Shown here: positions 26,941-36,140 of the stretch, in pieces
Layout of the letters: each line of letters starts with the position of its first letter
Position numbering within the stretch: position 1 is the stretch's first letter
NCBI RefSeq assembly: GCF_002288525.1
Contig: NZ_CP023067.1
Location: 2,480,001-2,544,000, forward strand
Length of the DNA stretch: 64,000 nucleotides
Reading direction: 5' to 3'
DNA from: Sinorhizobium sojae CCBAU 05684
Lineage (GTDB): Bacteria > Pseudomonadota > Alphaproteobacteria > Rhizobiales > Rhizobiaceae
Made by a program: the position numbers and the translations under genes
The notes under the pieces: model-generated
Databases searched by the model: none
The model's input: the letters and a program-made list of their open reading frames with translations, nothing else
What the model was told of the DNA's origin: nothing

Positions 26941-28059
26941 CTACTCGTTCTGGAAGTAGCTGTACTTGCCGTCGTCACCCTTTTTCCAGGTGTACATGAC
27001 GTAGTCCGGGCGCGTGATGTCGCCCTTCTCGTCGAAGCTGAGTTCGCCGATCGCGGTCTGGAACGGGCCGTTGGCCTTGATGGCTTCGGCAACGGCCTGC
27101 GGGTCGTTGCCGCCGGCCGCCTTGGCACCCTCTGCGATCACCTGAAGCGCCGCATAGGAGTAGAGCGTGTAGGCTTCGGGCTCGAAGCCGGCAGCGCGGA
27201 ACTTCTCGACGAGTTCCTGTGCGGCCGGGTTCTTGCGCGGATCCGGAGCGAAGGTCATCAGCGTGCCGTCAACCGCATCGCCGGCGATCGAGGCCAGTTC
27301 GTTGGACACGATGCCGTCACCCGACATGAAGGTTGCCTGCAGGCCCTGATCCTTCATCTGGCGCATGATTAGGCCCGCTTCCGTGTGCAGGCCGCCGTAA
27401 TAGACGACCGATACACCAGCTTCCTTCATCTTTGCGATCAGTGCAGAGAAGTCCTTGTCGCCGGTGTTGATGCCCTCATAGAGCGTCTCGTTGACGCCGG
27501 CTTCGCTCATTGCCTTCCTGGTTTCGTCGGCAAGACCCTGCCCATAAGGCGTCTTGTCGTGAACGACGGCAATCTTTGCGTCCTTGAAGTTGGAGGCGAT
27601 ATAAGCGCCGGCAACCGCGCCCTGCTGGTCATCACGGCCGCAGGTGCGGAACGTGTTCCAAAGACCCCGCTCGGTGAACTGCGGGTTGGTCGAAGCCGGG
27701 GTGATCTGCAGAATGCCGTTTTCAGCGTAGATGTCCGACGCCGGGATGGAAACACCCGAGTTGAAGTGGCCGATCACGAACTGCACGCCGTCGGCGACGA
27801 ACTTGTTGGCAACCGAAACACCCTGCTTGGCGTCGGAAACATCGTCGCCGAGCACGATCTTGACCTGTTCCCCGTTGATGCCGCCTGCCGCATTGATGTC
27901 GGCAGCAGCCTGCTCCGCACCTTTCTGGAGCTGGGCGCCGAAGGCCGCATTCGGGCCGGTCAGCGGACCAGCGACGCCGACAAGAATATCGGCCCACGCG
28001 GTGCCGCTGAAGGCGACCATCGCGGTCAGCGCCACAGCCGACAGAAGAGACTTTTTCAT
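26941..28059 (-). CDS. Branched-chain amino acid-type ABC substrate-binding protein
   Basis: 372-residue periplasmic binding protein. The signal peptide [23 protein letters not shown] is followed by the LivJ/LivK fold ([50 protein letters not shown]...). It delivers leucine/isoleucine/valine or a related amino acid to the LivHMGF complex encoded just upstream. ATG at 28059 has GGGAGTAACAAG before it; the longer in-frame extension to 28218 overlaps the next gene. It is last in the operon, before a strong terminator. Confidence 0.93.
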   Translation of the reverse strand: MKKSLLSAVALTAMVAFSGTAWADILVGVAGPLTGPNAAFGAQLQKGAEQAAADINAAGGINGEQVKIVLGDDVSDAKQGVSVANKFVADGVQFVIGHFNSGVSIPASDIYAENGILQITPASTNPQFTERGLWNTFRTCGRDDQQGAVAGAYIASNFKDAKIAVVHDKTPYGQGLADETRKAMSEAGVNETLYEGINTGDKDFSALIAKMKEAGVSVVYYGGLHTEAGLIMRQMKDQGLQATFMSGDGIVSNELASIAGDAVDGTLMTFAPDPRKNPAAQELVEKFRAAGFEPEAYTLYSYAALQVIAEGAKAAGGNDPQAVAEAIKANGPFQTAIGELSFDEKGDITRPDYVMYTWKKGDDGKYSYFQNE

Positions 28060-28172
28060 CTTGTTACTCCCAAATTGTCGAGCGGGTCTCATTTCAAAGC
28101 CAGCGCAATGCCCACTATTCTTGCGCCGGTGATCCTTCGCACCGGCCGTTTGGACCGGCACATGCTGTTCCC

Positions 28173-28517
28173 TTATTTGGCCTTCCAGGAGAAAGGCGAG
28201 GCTTTTTCGTAAAGCCAATAATAGTTGTTTGCCATTTGCTTGGTCAGGTAATACCGGAAACCAGCGGTAGCAAACAACAAAAGCACGACCGTGTCTACGA
28301 TATAGTATTGCAAGCTGAACATCGTTCCTCCGAAAAGTGCGTGATGCACGAAGCGGATTGCGAAACCGAGCAGCGCCACATAGGTCAGCAGCCGCTGAAA
28401 GGACTGCCAGTTCTCGGCGACGCTCTTGCCCGTCCTCCAGGCTGTCCAGCCGCCGATGGCACAGGTGATGAACAGAAACTGCCAGACCGACGCTTCTTCG
28501 TAGAGAATTCCCTGCAT
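28173..28517 (-). CDS. Small membrane protein of the liv operon (DUF6867-like)
   Basis: 114 residues with three or four hydrophobic segments ([60 protein letters not shown]). It lies between livF and the binding-protein gene in the same orientation, with 24 bases after livF. It looks like the family of unknown function found at this position in alphaproteobacterial liv operons. Its link to transport is from context only. Confidence 0.8.
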   Translation of the reverse strand: MQGILYEEASVWQFLFITCAIGGWTAWRTGKSVAENWQSFQRLLTYVALLGFAIRFVHHALFGGTMFSLQYYIVDTVVLLLFATAGFRYYLTKQMANNYYWLYEKASPFSWKAK

Positions 28518-28541
28518 CTTGTTAACTCCAGGCGCGGCGCA

Positions 28542-29267
28542 TCAATGGCGGCCGCCTTCGAGATAGGCGGCGCGAACTTCCGGGTTGGCGAGCAGTTCCT
28601 TGCCCGACCCGCTCATCGTCACCCTGCCGTTGACCAGCACATAGGCGCGATCGGAAAGCTTGAGGGCACCGAATGCATTCTGCTCCACCAGGAAGACGGT
28701 CAGCCCCTCCTGCTTGTTGAGCTTTTTGATCGCGTCGAAAATGCCCTTGACGATCAGCGGCGCAAGGCCGAGCGACGGCTCGTCGAGCAGCAGCAGCTTC
28801 GGCCGCGCCATCAGCGCCCGGCCGATCGACAGCATCTGTTGCTCGCCGCCGGATAGCGTCCCGCCGCGCTGCACTTGCCGCTCCTTGAGGCGCGGGAAGA
28901 GCGCGAAGACCTTCTCCACGTCTTCCTTGAAGTGCTTCAGATTGTCGAGGCTCGCGCCCATCTGGAGGTTTTCCAGAACTGTCATGCGCGGAAAGATCCG
29001 ACGCCCTTCCGGAGACTGGGAGATCCGAAGACGGGCGATCTCGTGCGTCGGCATGCGCGTGATGTCCTGTCCCTCGAAGACGACGGAGCCGGTGCGCGCC
29101 TGCGGGCTGCCGCAGATCGTCATCATCAGCGTCGACTTTCCGGCGCCGTTGGCACCGATCAGCGAGACGATTTCCCCGCGGTGGACCTCAACGTCGACGC
29201 CGGAGAGCGCCCGGATGTTGCCGTAATAGGTTTCGACACCTCTTACATTCAAGAGCGGAGCAGTCAT
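28542..29267 (-). CDS. livF: ABC transporter ATP-binding protein LivF
   Basis: 241-residue ATPase with Walker A GANGAGKSTLMMTI, signature TLSGGEQQMLSIGRAL, Walker B LLLLDEPSLGLAPL and switch histidine region replaced by the usual LivF form VFLVEQNAFGAL. It forms a heterodimer with LivG to power the LivHM permease. It begins inside the livG stop (4-base ATGA overlap). Confidence 0.95.
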   Translation of the reverse strand: MTAPLLNVRGVETYYGNIRALSGVDVEVHRGEIVSLIGANGAGKSTLMMTICGSPQARTGSVVFEGQDITRMPTHEIARLRISQSPEGRRIFPRMTVLENLQMGASLDNLKHFKEDVEKVFALFPRLKERQVQRGGTLSGGEQQMLSIGRALMARPKLLLLDEPSLGLAPLIVKGIFDAIKKLNKQEGLTVFLVEQNAFGALKLSDRAYVLVNGRVTMSGSGKELLANPEVRAAYLEGGRH

Positions 29268-30142
29268 TGCGTCATGCCTCCCTGCTCGGCTTCGATTTCT
29301 TCGATCACCTCTTCAACCTCTTCGTCCTCGACGCCCAGATAGGCTGCGATGACCTTCGGATCGTTCTTCACGTAATCCGGATTGCCGTCGGAAATCTTCT
29401 GCCCGTATTCCAGCACCACCACGTGGTCAGAAATCTCCATCACCACCGACATGTCGTGCTCGATCAGCAGGATGGACGTCCCTGTTTCGCCGCGAATGGT
29501 CTGCAGCAGGCCGTTGAGGGCGAGCGACTCGCGCGGGTTAAGACCGGCGGCCGGTTCGTCGAGGCACAGCAATTCCGGCCCTGTGCACATGGCGCGGGCG
29601 ATTTCGAGCCGCCGCTGCGCACCATAAGGCAGATCGCCCGCCGGATCGTCGGCGCGGTCGATGAGCGATGCCATCTCGAGCCAATGCTTGGCAAACTCGA
29701 TCGACTCCTTGGAGGCTTGCCGATAGGCCGGGAAGCCCAAGAGGCCAAGGATGGTGAAACCGGAAGCCTGCATCAGCTTGTTGTGCTGCGCCACCAGCAG
29801 ATTCTCGAGAACCGTCAGGCCCGAGAACATCCGGATGTTCTGGAAGGTACGTGCCACCTTGGCGCGCTTGGCGATTTCGAAATCCGGCAGGCGCTCCAGC
29901 AGGAACTCGCTGCCGGACCTCTGCCTCATGGTGATCATGCCCATGGTCGGCTTGTAGAAGCCGGTGATGCAGTTGAACACCGTCGTCTTGCCTGCCCCGT
30001 TCGGGCCGATCAGGGCGGTGATCTCGCCCCGCGCGGCCTCGAAAGAGAAGTCGTTGATAGCCATGAGACCGCCGAAACGCATCGACAGGTGCTCGACCTT
30101 GAGAATGGGGTCTGTTGTCATTGTCGTTGTCTCGAGGGCCAT
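29264..30142 (-). CDS. livG: ABC transporter ATP-binding protein LivG
   Basis: 292-residue ATPase with Walker A GPNGAGKTTVFNCI, the LivG-type LPYGAQRRLEIARAM signature, LLCLDEPAAGLNPRE and LLIEHDMSVVM. The C-terminus has an acidic tail (DEEVEEVIEEIEAEQ) beyond the usual end. ATG at 30142 overlaps the livM stop by one base; a second in-frame ATG at 30121 would shorten it by seven residues. Confidence 0.95.
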   Translation of the reverse strand: MALETTTMTTDPILKVEHLSMRFGGLMAINDFSFEAARGEITALIGPNGAGKTTVFNCITGFYKPTMGMITMRQRSGSEFLLERLPDFEIAKRAKVARTFQNIRMFSGLTVLENLLVAQHNKLMQASGFTILGLLGFPAYRQASKESIEFAKHWLEMASLIDRADDPAGDLPYGAQRRLEIARAMCTGPELLCLDEPAAGLNPRESLALNGLLQTIRGETGTSILLIEHDMSVVMEISDHVVVLEYGQKISDGNPDYVKNDPKVIAAYLGVEDEEVEEVIEEIEAEQGGMTQ

Positions 30143-31527
30143 CAGCCGTGCCCTTCCTTGGTGAAGCTGCCGGAGACGGCCTTTCGCTCATGGAGGAATG
30201 CGGTCGGTTCGCGCGATCCGACGAAGCCGCGCGGCTTCCAGACCATGACGACGACCATGGCCAGGCCAAAGATCAGCATGCGGTAGAGTTCAGGCGTGAA
30301 GGTCGGCCCGAAGACTTCTTTGAGGAAAGTGAGTTCGCGCAGGATTTCCGTGCCGCCGATCATCGCGACGGCCGCGATCGCGATACCGGTCAGCGAGCCC
30401 ATGCCACCGAGAACGACGATGGCAAGGATAACCGCCGATTCCAGGAACACGAAGGATTCGGGCGAGACGAAGCCCTGGCGGACAGCGAAGAAGGACCCCG
30501 CAAAGCCGCCGAACATGGCACCCGTCGCAAAAGCCGTCAGCTTCGTCGTGACCGTATTGATGCCGAGCGACCGACAGGCGATCTCATCCTCGCGAAGCGC
30601 TTCCCAGGCCCGGCCGATCGGCATCCGGCGCAGTCGAATGGTGACGTACGCGGTCAGCAGCGCCAGCGCGAGGATCAGATAGAACAGGAAGATCTTGTAG
30701 TAGGCCGAAGACATCGGCAGGTCGAACAGGGCCGCAAAGCCATCCTTGGACGCATCGAACTTGATGCCGAACAGCGTTGCCTTGGCAATGCCGGAAACGC
30801 CGAACGTGCCCTTGGTGACCTCGGTCCAGTTGATCAGCACGAGACGGATGATTTCACCGAAAGCCAGCGTCACGATCGCCAGGTAGTCGCCCCTGAGGCG
30901 CAGAACCGGGAATCCGAGGATCACGCCCCACAGGGCCGCGAGAATGCCGGCGACCGGCAGCAGCACCCAGAAGGACAGGCCGAAATAACTGGAGAGCAGC
31001 GCATAGGAATAGGCGCCGACTGCATAGAAGGCGACATAGCCGAGGTCGAGAAGGCCGGCGAGGCCGACGACGATGTTGAGGCCCCAGGCGAGCATCACAT
31101 AGATCAGGATCTGGATGCCGAAGTTATCCACCCACTTCAGCGAACCCTGGACGCCGACGAGAGCGACGATGACCGGCGGATAAAGCACCAGAGCGACGAT
31201 CGCGATATTGGTGAAATTGCGACTGAAGAAGCTTTCGCCCTTCGCAATCGCAGGTGCCGCCACCTTCGCGGCCTTCCGCTGAGCAAACCAGGGCTGGACA
31301 TAGGCAACGATCAGGAAGCGGCCGACCGTGGCGACGGCGACGAACGCGGCCAGCAGTCCCCAGCGCTGCCTGAGAACGAGCTCGTTACGGATGTTCTGGT
31401 CGGTTTCGAGACCGACGAAGAGGAAGAACAGTCCGAGCGTGATAAGCCCCGCGAAAACGGCCTCGCGCAGGGCCCGCGCCGTCACCTCAGTGCCGGCGCT
31501 TGCAGTCGTAGAAGCAATATTTGCCAT
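30142..31527 (-). CDS. livM: ABC transporter permease LivM
   Basis: 461-residue permease with about ten membrane helices. It has an N-terminal extension of some 100 residues carrying two or three extra helices (GLITLGLFFLFVGLE, LLAAFVAVATVGRFLIVAY), as seen in other rhizobial LivM proteins. The permease core has YVAFYAVGAYSYALLSSYFGLSFW and the cytoplasmic loop MPIGRAWEALREDEIACRSLGI that contacts the ATPases. Confidence 0.94.
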   Translation of the reverse strand: MANIASTTASAGTEVTARALREAVFAGLITLGLFFLFVGLETDQNIRNELVLRQRWGLLAAFVAVATVGRFLIVAYVQPWFAQRKAAKVAAPAIAKGESFFSRNFTNIAIVALVLYPPVIVALVGVQGSLKWVDNFGIQILIYVMLAWGLNIVVGLAGLLDLGYVAFYAVGAYSYALLSSYFGLSFWVLLPVAGILAALWGVILGFPVLRLRGDYLAIVTLAFGEIIRLVLINWTEVTKGTFGVSGIAKATLFGIKFDASKDGFAALFDLPMSSAYYKIFLFYLILALALLTAYVTIRLRRMPIGRAWEALREDEIACRSLGINTVTTKLTAFATGAMFGGFAGSFFAVRQGFVSPESFVFLESAVILAIVVLGGMGSLTGIAIAAVAMIGGTEILRELTFLKEVFGPTFTPELYRMLIFGLAMVVVMVWKPRGFVGSREPTAFLHERKAVSGSFTKEGHG

Positions 31528-31531
31528 TGAA

Positions 31532-32437
31532 TTATACCTTCTCGACTTCCGGTCGTCCGAGAATGCCGGACGGCTTGAAAATCAGGACGATCGCGAGGAT
31601 CGAGAAGGTCGCGACATCCTTGTAGTCGATGGTGAAATAGGCCGACCACAGCGCCTCGATCAGGCCGATCAGCAGCCCGCCCAGAACGGCGCCCGGCAGC
31701 GAACCGATGCCACCGAGAACGGCGGCCGTGAAGGCCTTGACGCCCGGCACAAAGCCATCCGTGAAGACGACGACGCCGTAATACATGAGGTACATCGTAC
31801 CGGCGACCGCGGCGAGCGCCGCACCCATGATGAACGTCACGGAAATGGTTCGGTCGACGTCGACGCCAAGCAGCGCCGCCATCTTCCGGTCCTGCTCCGT
31901 GGCGCGCTGCGCGCGACCGAGCGGCGTGCGGTTGACGATGTACCAGAATACCGACAGAAGAACCGCAGTGATGACGACGATAATGATCTGCTTCAGCGAT
32001 ACCGTGATGCCGAACACCTCGTAAACCGAGGAGACGAGCGGCGGAATCGGCTTGTTGCGCGGGCCCTGCGTCACCTGGATGAAATTCGACAGGACGATCG
32101 ACATGCCGATCGCCGTGATCAGCGGCGCCAGCCGGAAGGACCCGCGCAACGGGCGATAGGCAACCCGCTCAATGGTCCAGTTCCAAAGCGCCGCCGTAAG
32201 CATACCGACGATCATCATCAGCAGAAGCGCAAGCACAACCGGAATACCTGCGAAGAAAGAGGTAAGCAGCAGGAAAATAATCAGCGCAGCGAAGCCGCCA
32301 AGCATGAATATATCGCCATGGGCGAAGTTAATCATGCCGATGATGCCGTAGACCATGGTATAACCGATGGCGATCATACCATAAATAGACCCAAGCGTCA
32401 GCCCATTGACGAGCTGCTGGACGAAGTACTCCATCAA
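31532..32437 (-). CDS. livH: ABC transporter permease LivH
   Basis: 301-residue permease and first gene of the operon. Characteristic opening MMEYFVQQLVNGLTLGSIYGMIAIGYTMVYGIIGMINFAHGDIFMLGGF and the ATPase-contact loop RAQRATEQDRKMAALLGVDVDRTISVTF are present. It is separated from livM by four bases, so the two are translationally coupled. Confidence 0.95.
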   Translation of the reverse strand: MMEYFVQQLVNGLTLGSIYGMIAIGYTMVYGIIGMINFAHGDIFMLGGFAALIIFLLLTSFFAGIPVVLALLLMMIVGMLTAALWNWTIERVAYRPLRGSFRLAPLITAIGMSIVLSNFIQVTQGPRNKPIPPLVSSVYEVFGITVSLKQIIIVVITAVLLSVFWYIVNRTPLGRAQRATEQDRKMAALLGVDVDRTISVTFIMGAALAAVAGTMYLMYYGVVVFTDGFVPGVKAFTAAVLGGIGSLPGAVLGGLLIGLIEALWSAYFTIDYKDVATFSILAIVLIFKPSGILGRPEVEKV

Positions 32438-32807
32438 TCTTCCCCTGGACCAGATCCCATAGGTCCGGCCTCTTGTTATTAGTTATCACTCATGAGCATG
32501 CTCTGCGGCGATTTCATACCTCTTTCGATCAAAAATGAAAGCTAAAAATTGCGCGAATTGCGGATTCTTCCGCGAAAAATCAATTCGGCGCCCTCTTAGC
32601 CAGCCAAAAATCAAAAAAGATGCAGCATTCGCTTGCGAATTCATCATCTTGCCCGCGAAAATGGCGTGAGCCTCCGAGGACGCGGGCAAGCGATGGTCCT
32701 CTATTGCCGATCTTTACACGAACTTCACGCGTCTGAAAGATAGAAGCGCGGAAAAATGCCGCGCCGGATGCGTGGCCGGTCACCGTGAAGAAGCCGCTTT
32801 GCTCATT
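32438..32807. promoter_or_regulatory. AT-rich upstream region of the liv operon
   Basis: This gene-free region between the divergent livH and cysQ genes is notably AT-rich for this genome around 32500-32650. It should hold the liv promoter. I could not pick out a convincing -35/-10 pair or a defined operator by eye. Confidence 0.4.
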
Positions 32808-32921
32808 CACTGCATGTCTCCTTAGATCGACCTCGCTTAAGGACAAAGACATGCAGCAGTTCAAAGTGTTATGGCGACCTTCGCGCGTCTGGCAAGGCGC
32901 GCGGCGCTGAAGGACAGCCGC
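32808..32921. repeat. RIME-like element upstream of cysQ
   Basis: Contains GCATGTCTCCTTAGATCGA...CTTAAGGACAAAGACATGC, then GCGCGTCT...GGCGCGCGGCGCTG. It is the inverted arrangement of the element at 18068-18172, with both palindromes partly decayed. Confidence 0.6.
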
Positions 32922-32967
32922 CGTCTTTCTAACGCGAGACGGCAGGGCAAGCAGGAACGGTAAGAGA

Positions 32968-33747
32968 ATGCTCGAGATATTGGAAAGATCGGCGATCGCC
33001 GCCGGACAGGCGATCCTGGAAGTCTACGATGCCGGCCCTGCCGTGACCTACAAGGCAGATACCTCACCCGTGACCGACGCCGACCATCGCGCCGAGCGCA
33101 TCATCCTTGCCGACCTCGCCGCCGCCTTCCCCGACATCCCGGTGATTGCCGAAGAATCCGTCGCTGCGGGAAATGTCCCCGACATAGCCGGGCGGCGCTT
33201 CTTTCTCGTCGACCCACTGGACGGCACGAAGGAATTCGTCGATCGCGATATCCATTTCACGGTGAATATCGGCCTCATCGAAAACGCTGAGCCGGTCGCC
33301 GGCGTCGTCTATGCGCCGGCGCTTGGTGTCATCTATGCGGCAAGCGACGGACAGGCGAGAAAGGCGATGGTCGAGGACGGCCGAATCGCCGGCGGCTGGG
33401 GCCGGATCGGCTGCCGGCACATACCGGACCGGGCGGTCGCCGTTGCGAGCCGACGGCACGGCAGTGCCGAAACTGTTGCCTATCTCGCCGAGCAGGGCAT
33501 CACCGAGTGCGAGGCGATCGGCTCGTCGCTGAAATTCTGCCTGCTGGCCGAGGGGCACGCCGACCTCTATCCGCGCTTCAGCCGCACCATGGAGTGGGAC
33601 ACCGCCGCAGGCGACGCTATCCTGAGAGCCGCGGGCGGTGAAACGCTGACCGTGGCAGGCCAGCCACTGGCCTATGGCAAACGCAACCAGCCGAACGACA
33701 GCGACTTCGCCAACCCCTGGTTCATTTCGCGCGCGAAGCCGCGCTAA
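32968..33747 (+). CDS. cysQ: 3'(2'),5'-bisphosphate nucleotidase CysQ
   Basis: 259-residue member of the inositol-monophosphatase family that removes the 3'-phosphate of PAP/PAPS, recycling the by-product of sulfate reduction and sulfotransfer. Metal and phosphate motifs are visible: PVTDADHRAERII, IAEESV, LVDPLDGTKEFVDR and the C-terminal MEWDTAAGDAILRAAGG. The ATG follows GGTAAGAGA. It is a single-gene unit; its TAA stop is the first triplet of a palindromic repeat. Confidence 0.93.
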   Translation: MLEILERSAIAAGQAILEVYDAGPAVTYKADTSPVTDADHRAERIILADLAAAFPDIPVIAEESVAAGNVPDIAGRRFFLVDPLDGTKEFVDRDIHFTVNIGLIENAEPVAGVVYAPALGVIYAASDGQARKAMVEDGRIAGGWGRIGCRHIPDRAVAVASRRHGSAETVAYLAEQGITECEAIGSSLKFCLLAEGHADLYPRFSRTMEWDTAAGDAILRAAGGETLTVAGQPLAYGKRNQPNDSDFANPWFISRAKPR

Positions 33748-33850
33748 TGCATGTCGCCCAGAAGTGTGCAGCGGTTTGGGCCAACGACATGCACAAAACA
33801 AGGACCTAAAACGCGCCGCCCGAATACATTTGATCGCGACGCGCTCTAGG
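33745..33850. repeat. Palindromic repeat starting at the cysQ stop
   Basis: Begins TAATGCATGTCGCCCA and closes with CAACGACATGCA, then a degenerate GACCTAAAACGCGCC...GACGCGCTCT tail. It is homologous over about 100 bases to the minus-strand element at 23497-23599, including the TAA. Confidence 0.78.
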
Positions 33851-33861
33851 GCAATCGGCGG

Positions 33862-34260
33862 TCAGGGCGAGCGCGATCGGAGAGCAGCAGCAATGAGGCT
33901 GCTGAGCGACCCCTCGGTGAAGGGCTTTTCGATCCGGGGTACATCGCGCAGATGGTTGGGCAAGGGCAATATCTCGCCGCAGCCGCTGGTAAAGCCGACT
34001 TTGATGCCCCGCGCTATGAGCGCTTCCGCAACGGTGAAACTCGTCTCGTCACCGAGCCTGATATCGAGGATGGCGAAATCAATCGGGTGCTCGGTTGCGA
34101 TTTCCATCGCTCTATCCGCTGTGGTGGCGGTGTAGACCTCGGTGACGCCCAATGCAGCGAGCATTTCCTCCATGTCCATGACAATTAGAAAATTGTCCTC
34201 CAGGACAAGAACCGACTGGATCGTCGCCGCATTTTCATCGCCCGTCATATACGTTCCCAT
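33862..34260 (-). CDS. Single-domain response regulator
   Basis: 132-residue receiver domain with no output domain. It has the acidic pair E21-D22, phospho-acceptor D66 in FAILDIRLGD, the threonine/serine at 91-92 (GFTSG) and K112 (IEKPF). Such proteins relay phosphate or act by protein contact; the partner kinase is not encoded here. It lies next to a same-strand Crp/Fnr gene. The ATG at 34260 or an in-frame ATG at 34248 could be the start. Confidence 0.85.
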   Translation of the reverse strand: MGTYMTGDENAATIQSVLVLEDNFLIVMDMEEMLAALGVTEVYTATTADRAMEIATEHPIDFAILDIRLGDETSFTVAEALIARGIKVGFTSGCGEILPLPNHLRDVPRIEKPFTEGSLSSLIAAALRSRSP

Positions 34261-34280
34261 GCCGTTCTGGAAGCCAACCA

Positions 34281-34300
34281 GTACCTATAGGATATAGTAC
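34281..34300. promoter_or_regulatory. Imperfect palindrome upstream of the response regulator
   Basis: GTACCTATAGGATATAGTAC lies 20 bases before the response-regulator start and just after the end of the Crp/Fnr gene. It could be an operator or a -10-like region; the evidence is the symmetry alone. Confidence 0.35.
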
Positions 34301-34335
34301 CGGCACTTGGCATTTAAAAAAGACATACCGCGCCT

Positions 34336-35088
34336 TCAGATGAGCGGCCGTTTCGGTTCGCTGAACCCTTCCCAACCGGCCAGGCGAAGTAGGCCCCGGA
34401 TATCCCGGACTTCGCAGCCCCTGTCCGCCCAACGGATGAAATCGCGTCCGGCGAGCTTCCGCAGGGTCTTGTTGGTATGTACGATCGAAAGGCCGAGCGT
34501 ATCGGCGACATGCTGTTGCGAAATCGGAATGGCGTTGCGGCCGCCTCTAAAGACCTGCAGCGTGGCCGCGCGCTGATAGAGAAAGGCGAGAAGATAGGCG
34601 GCCCTCTCGAGTGCGGAGCGCCGACCGATGCTCAACAGGTTTTCGTCCAGGATGCGTTCCTCGCGTGCGGCGATCCAGGTGATGTCATAGGCAAGATCGG
34701 GGTGCTGCCTGTAGAGCTGCTCCAGTCCAGTCCTCTTGAACACGCAGAGGGTGACGGGCGAAAGCGCCTCGATCGAGTGCTGCATCTCACCCATGAGGGT
34801 GCCCTGCAATCCGACCATGTCTCCGGGCATGACGTAGTTCAGGATCTGTCGCCGCCCGTCTTTGAGCACCTTGTAGCGAAATCCCCAGCCGGATAGCACC
34901 GTGAAGAGATGCTCGCTCCGCTCTCCCTCCGACAGGATGGTTCCCCCGCTTTCGACCGATCGTTCGCCGATCTTGAAGTTCGCTACGAAGGCAAGCTCCT
35001 CGTGCTTGAACGGACGAAAGATCTCGAGCGGGCGCAGGGGACAGATCTCGCATGGCGTTCCCTTGCTGAACTTGTCTTCAGTTGCCAT
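34336..35088 (-). CDS. Crp/Fnr-family transcriptional regulator
   Basis: 250 residues. A short N-terminal CEICPLRPLEIFRPF stretch with two cysteines precedes a cNMP-like beta roll (GGTILSEGERSEHLFTVLSGWGFRYKVLKDGRRQILNYVMPGDMVGLQG) and a C-terminal winged helix (ISQQHVADTLGLSIVHTNKTLRKLAGRDFIRW). It lacks the four cysteines of oxygen-sensing FNR. ATG at 35088 starts the conserved region. The upstream neighbour on the other strand is an SDR gene at 35233, which it might regulate. Confidence 0.85.
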   Translation of the reverse strand: MATEDKFSKGTPCEICPLRPLEIFRPFKHEELAFVANFKIGERSVESGGTILSEGERSEHLFTVLSGWGFRYKVLKDGRRQILNYVMPGDMVGLQGTLMGEMQHSIEALSPVTLCVFKRTGLEQLYRQHPDLAYDITWIAAREERILDENLLSIGRRSALERAAYLLAFLYQRAATLQVFRGGRNAIPISQQHVADTLGLSIVHTNKTLRKLAGRDFIRWADRGCEVRDIRGLLRLAGWEGFSEPKRPLI

Positions 35089-35232
35089 CGGATGCTCACG
35101 GCGGCTTGGCACCTTGCGAAAAATGGCTCGCACGACAGGATTGGCGTGAAGCGCACGGTGCCGCATCATGGACTCGTGCGTCGCCAGGCCCTATCTCTCG
35201 TCGATCGCCCGTCGCAAGCAGGATTGTGAACC

Positions 35233-36093
35233 ATGTTGTCCTATTCCGCCATCGCCAAAAACAACGTTGCTGTCGTCACCGGCGCCGCCTCCGGCATTGG
35301 GCTTGCTGCTGCCAAGCACTTCGCAAGCATTGGCATGAAGGTTGTCATGGCCGATCTCGCCGGCGATCGTCTGCAGGCGGCTGAGGCATCCGTAGCGAAG
35401 CTTGCCCCGGGCGGCGCCGGGGATGTGGCGGCCATCGCCACCGATGTGTCACGGCCGGACGAGATCGTCGCCTTGGCGCGCGCCACGCGGGAGCGCTTCG
35501 GCCATGTCCATGTCCTGATGAACAATGCTGGGATCCAGCCCGGCAGTTCGATGTTCGGCCCGCTGGAGAACTGGGAAGCTGTGATGTCCGTCAATCTCTG
35601 GGGCGTGATCAACGGCTCGCGTATTTTCGCGCCCGCCATGATCGCCCACGGAGAACCGGCCCTGATCATCAATACCGGCTCGAAACAGGGTATCACCACG
35701 CCGCCCGGCGATCCCGCCTATAATGTCGCGAAGGCGGGGGTAAAGGTCTTTACCGAAGCCCTTCAGCACGAGCTCCGCAACACGGAGGGCTGCAAAGTCA
35801 ATGCGCATCTCCTGATCCCCGGCTTCGTCTATACAGCGCTAACCGCCCATGGCCGCACGGAGAAGCCGGCGGGCGCCTGGACGCCGGAGCAGACGGTCGA
35901 TTTCATGCTCGAGGGCCTGGCCCGCGGCGATTTCTACATTCTCTGCCCCGACAACGAGGTCCCGCGGCCGACTGACGAGCAACGTATCCTCTGGGCCGCC
36001 GGCGACATCGTCGAAAACCGCCCTCCCCTTTCGCGTTGGCACCCGAAGTACCAGGAGGCGTTCCAGGCATTCCTTGCCGGGAAGCGGGATTAA
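35233..36093 (+). CDS. Short-chain dehydrogenase/reductase
   Basis: 286-residue NAD(P)-dependent oxidoreductase. The Rossmann motif VTGAASGIGLAAAKHFA, NNAG, and the active-site serine and YNVAKAGVK (Y-x3-K) are present, with an extended C-terminal part (LSRWHPKYQEAFQAFLAGKRD). The substrate is unknown. It is followed after 47 bases by the dioxygenase/esterase fusion gene and may belong to the same aromatic or lactone degradation step. Confidence 0.88.
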   Translation: MLSYSAIAKNNVAVVTGAASGIGLAAAKHFASIGMKVVMADLAGDRLQAAEASVAKLAPGGAGDVAAIATDVSRPDEIVALARATRERFGHVHVLMNNAGIQPGSSMFGPLENWEAVMSVNLWGVINGSRIFAPAMIAHGEPALIINTGSKQGITTPPGDPAYNVAKAGVKVFTEALQHELRNTEGCKVNAHLLIPGFVYTALTAHGRTEKPAGAWTPEQTVDFMLEGLARGDFYILCPDNEVPRPTDEQRILWAAGDIVENRPPLSRWHPKYQEAFQAFLAGKRD

Positions 36094-36140
36094 AGCGGAA
36101 TTCGTCCATCATATGGCATTCGCCAGAGGGGGCAGAGATC

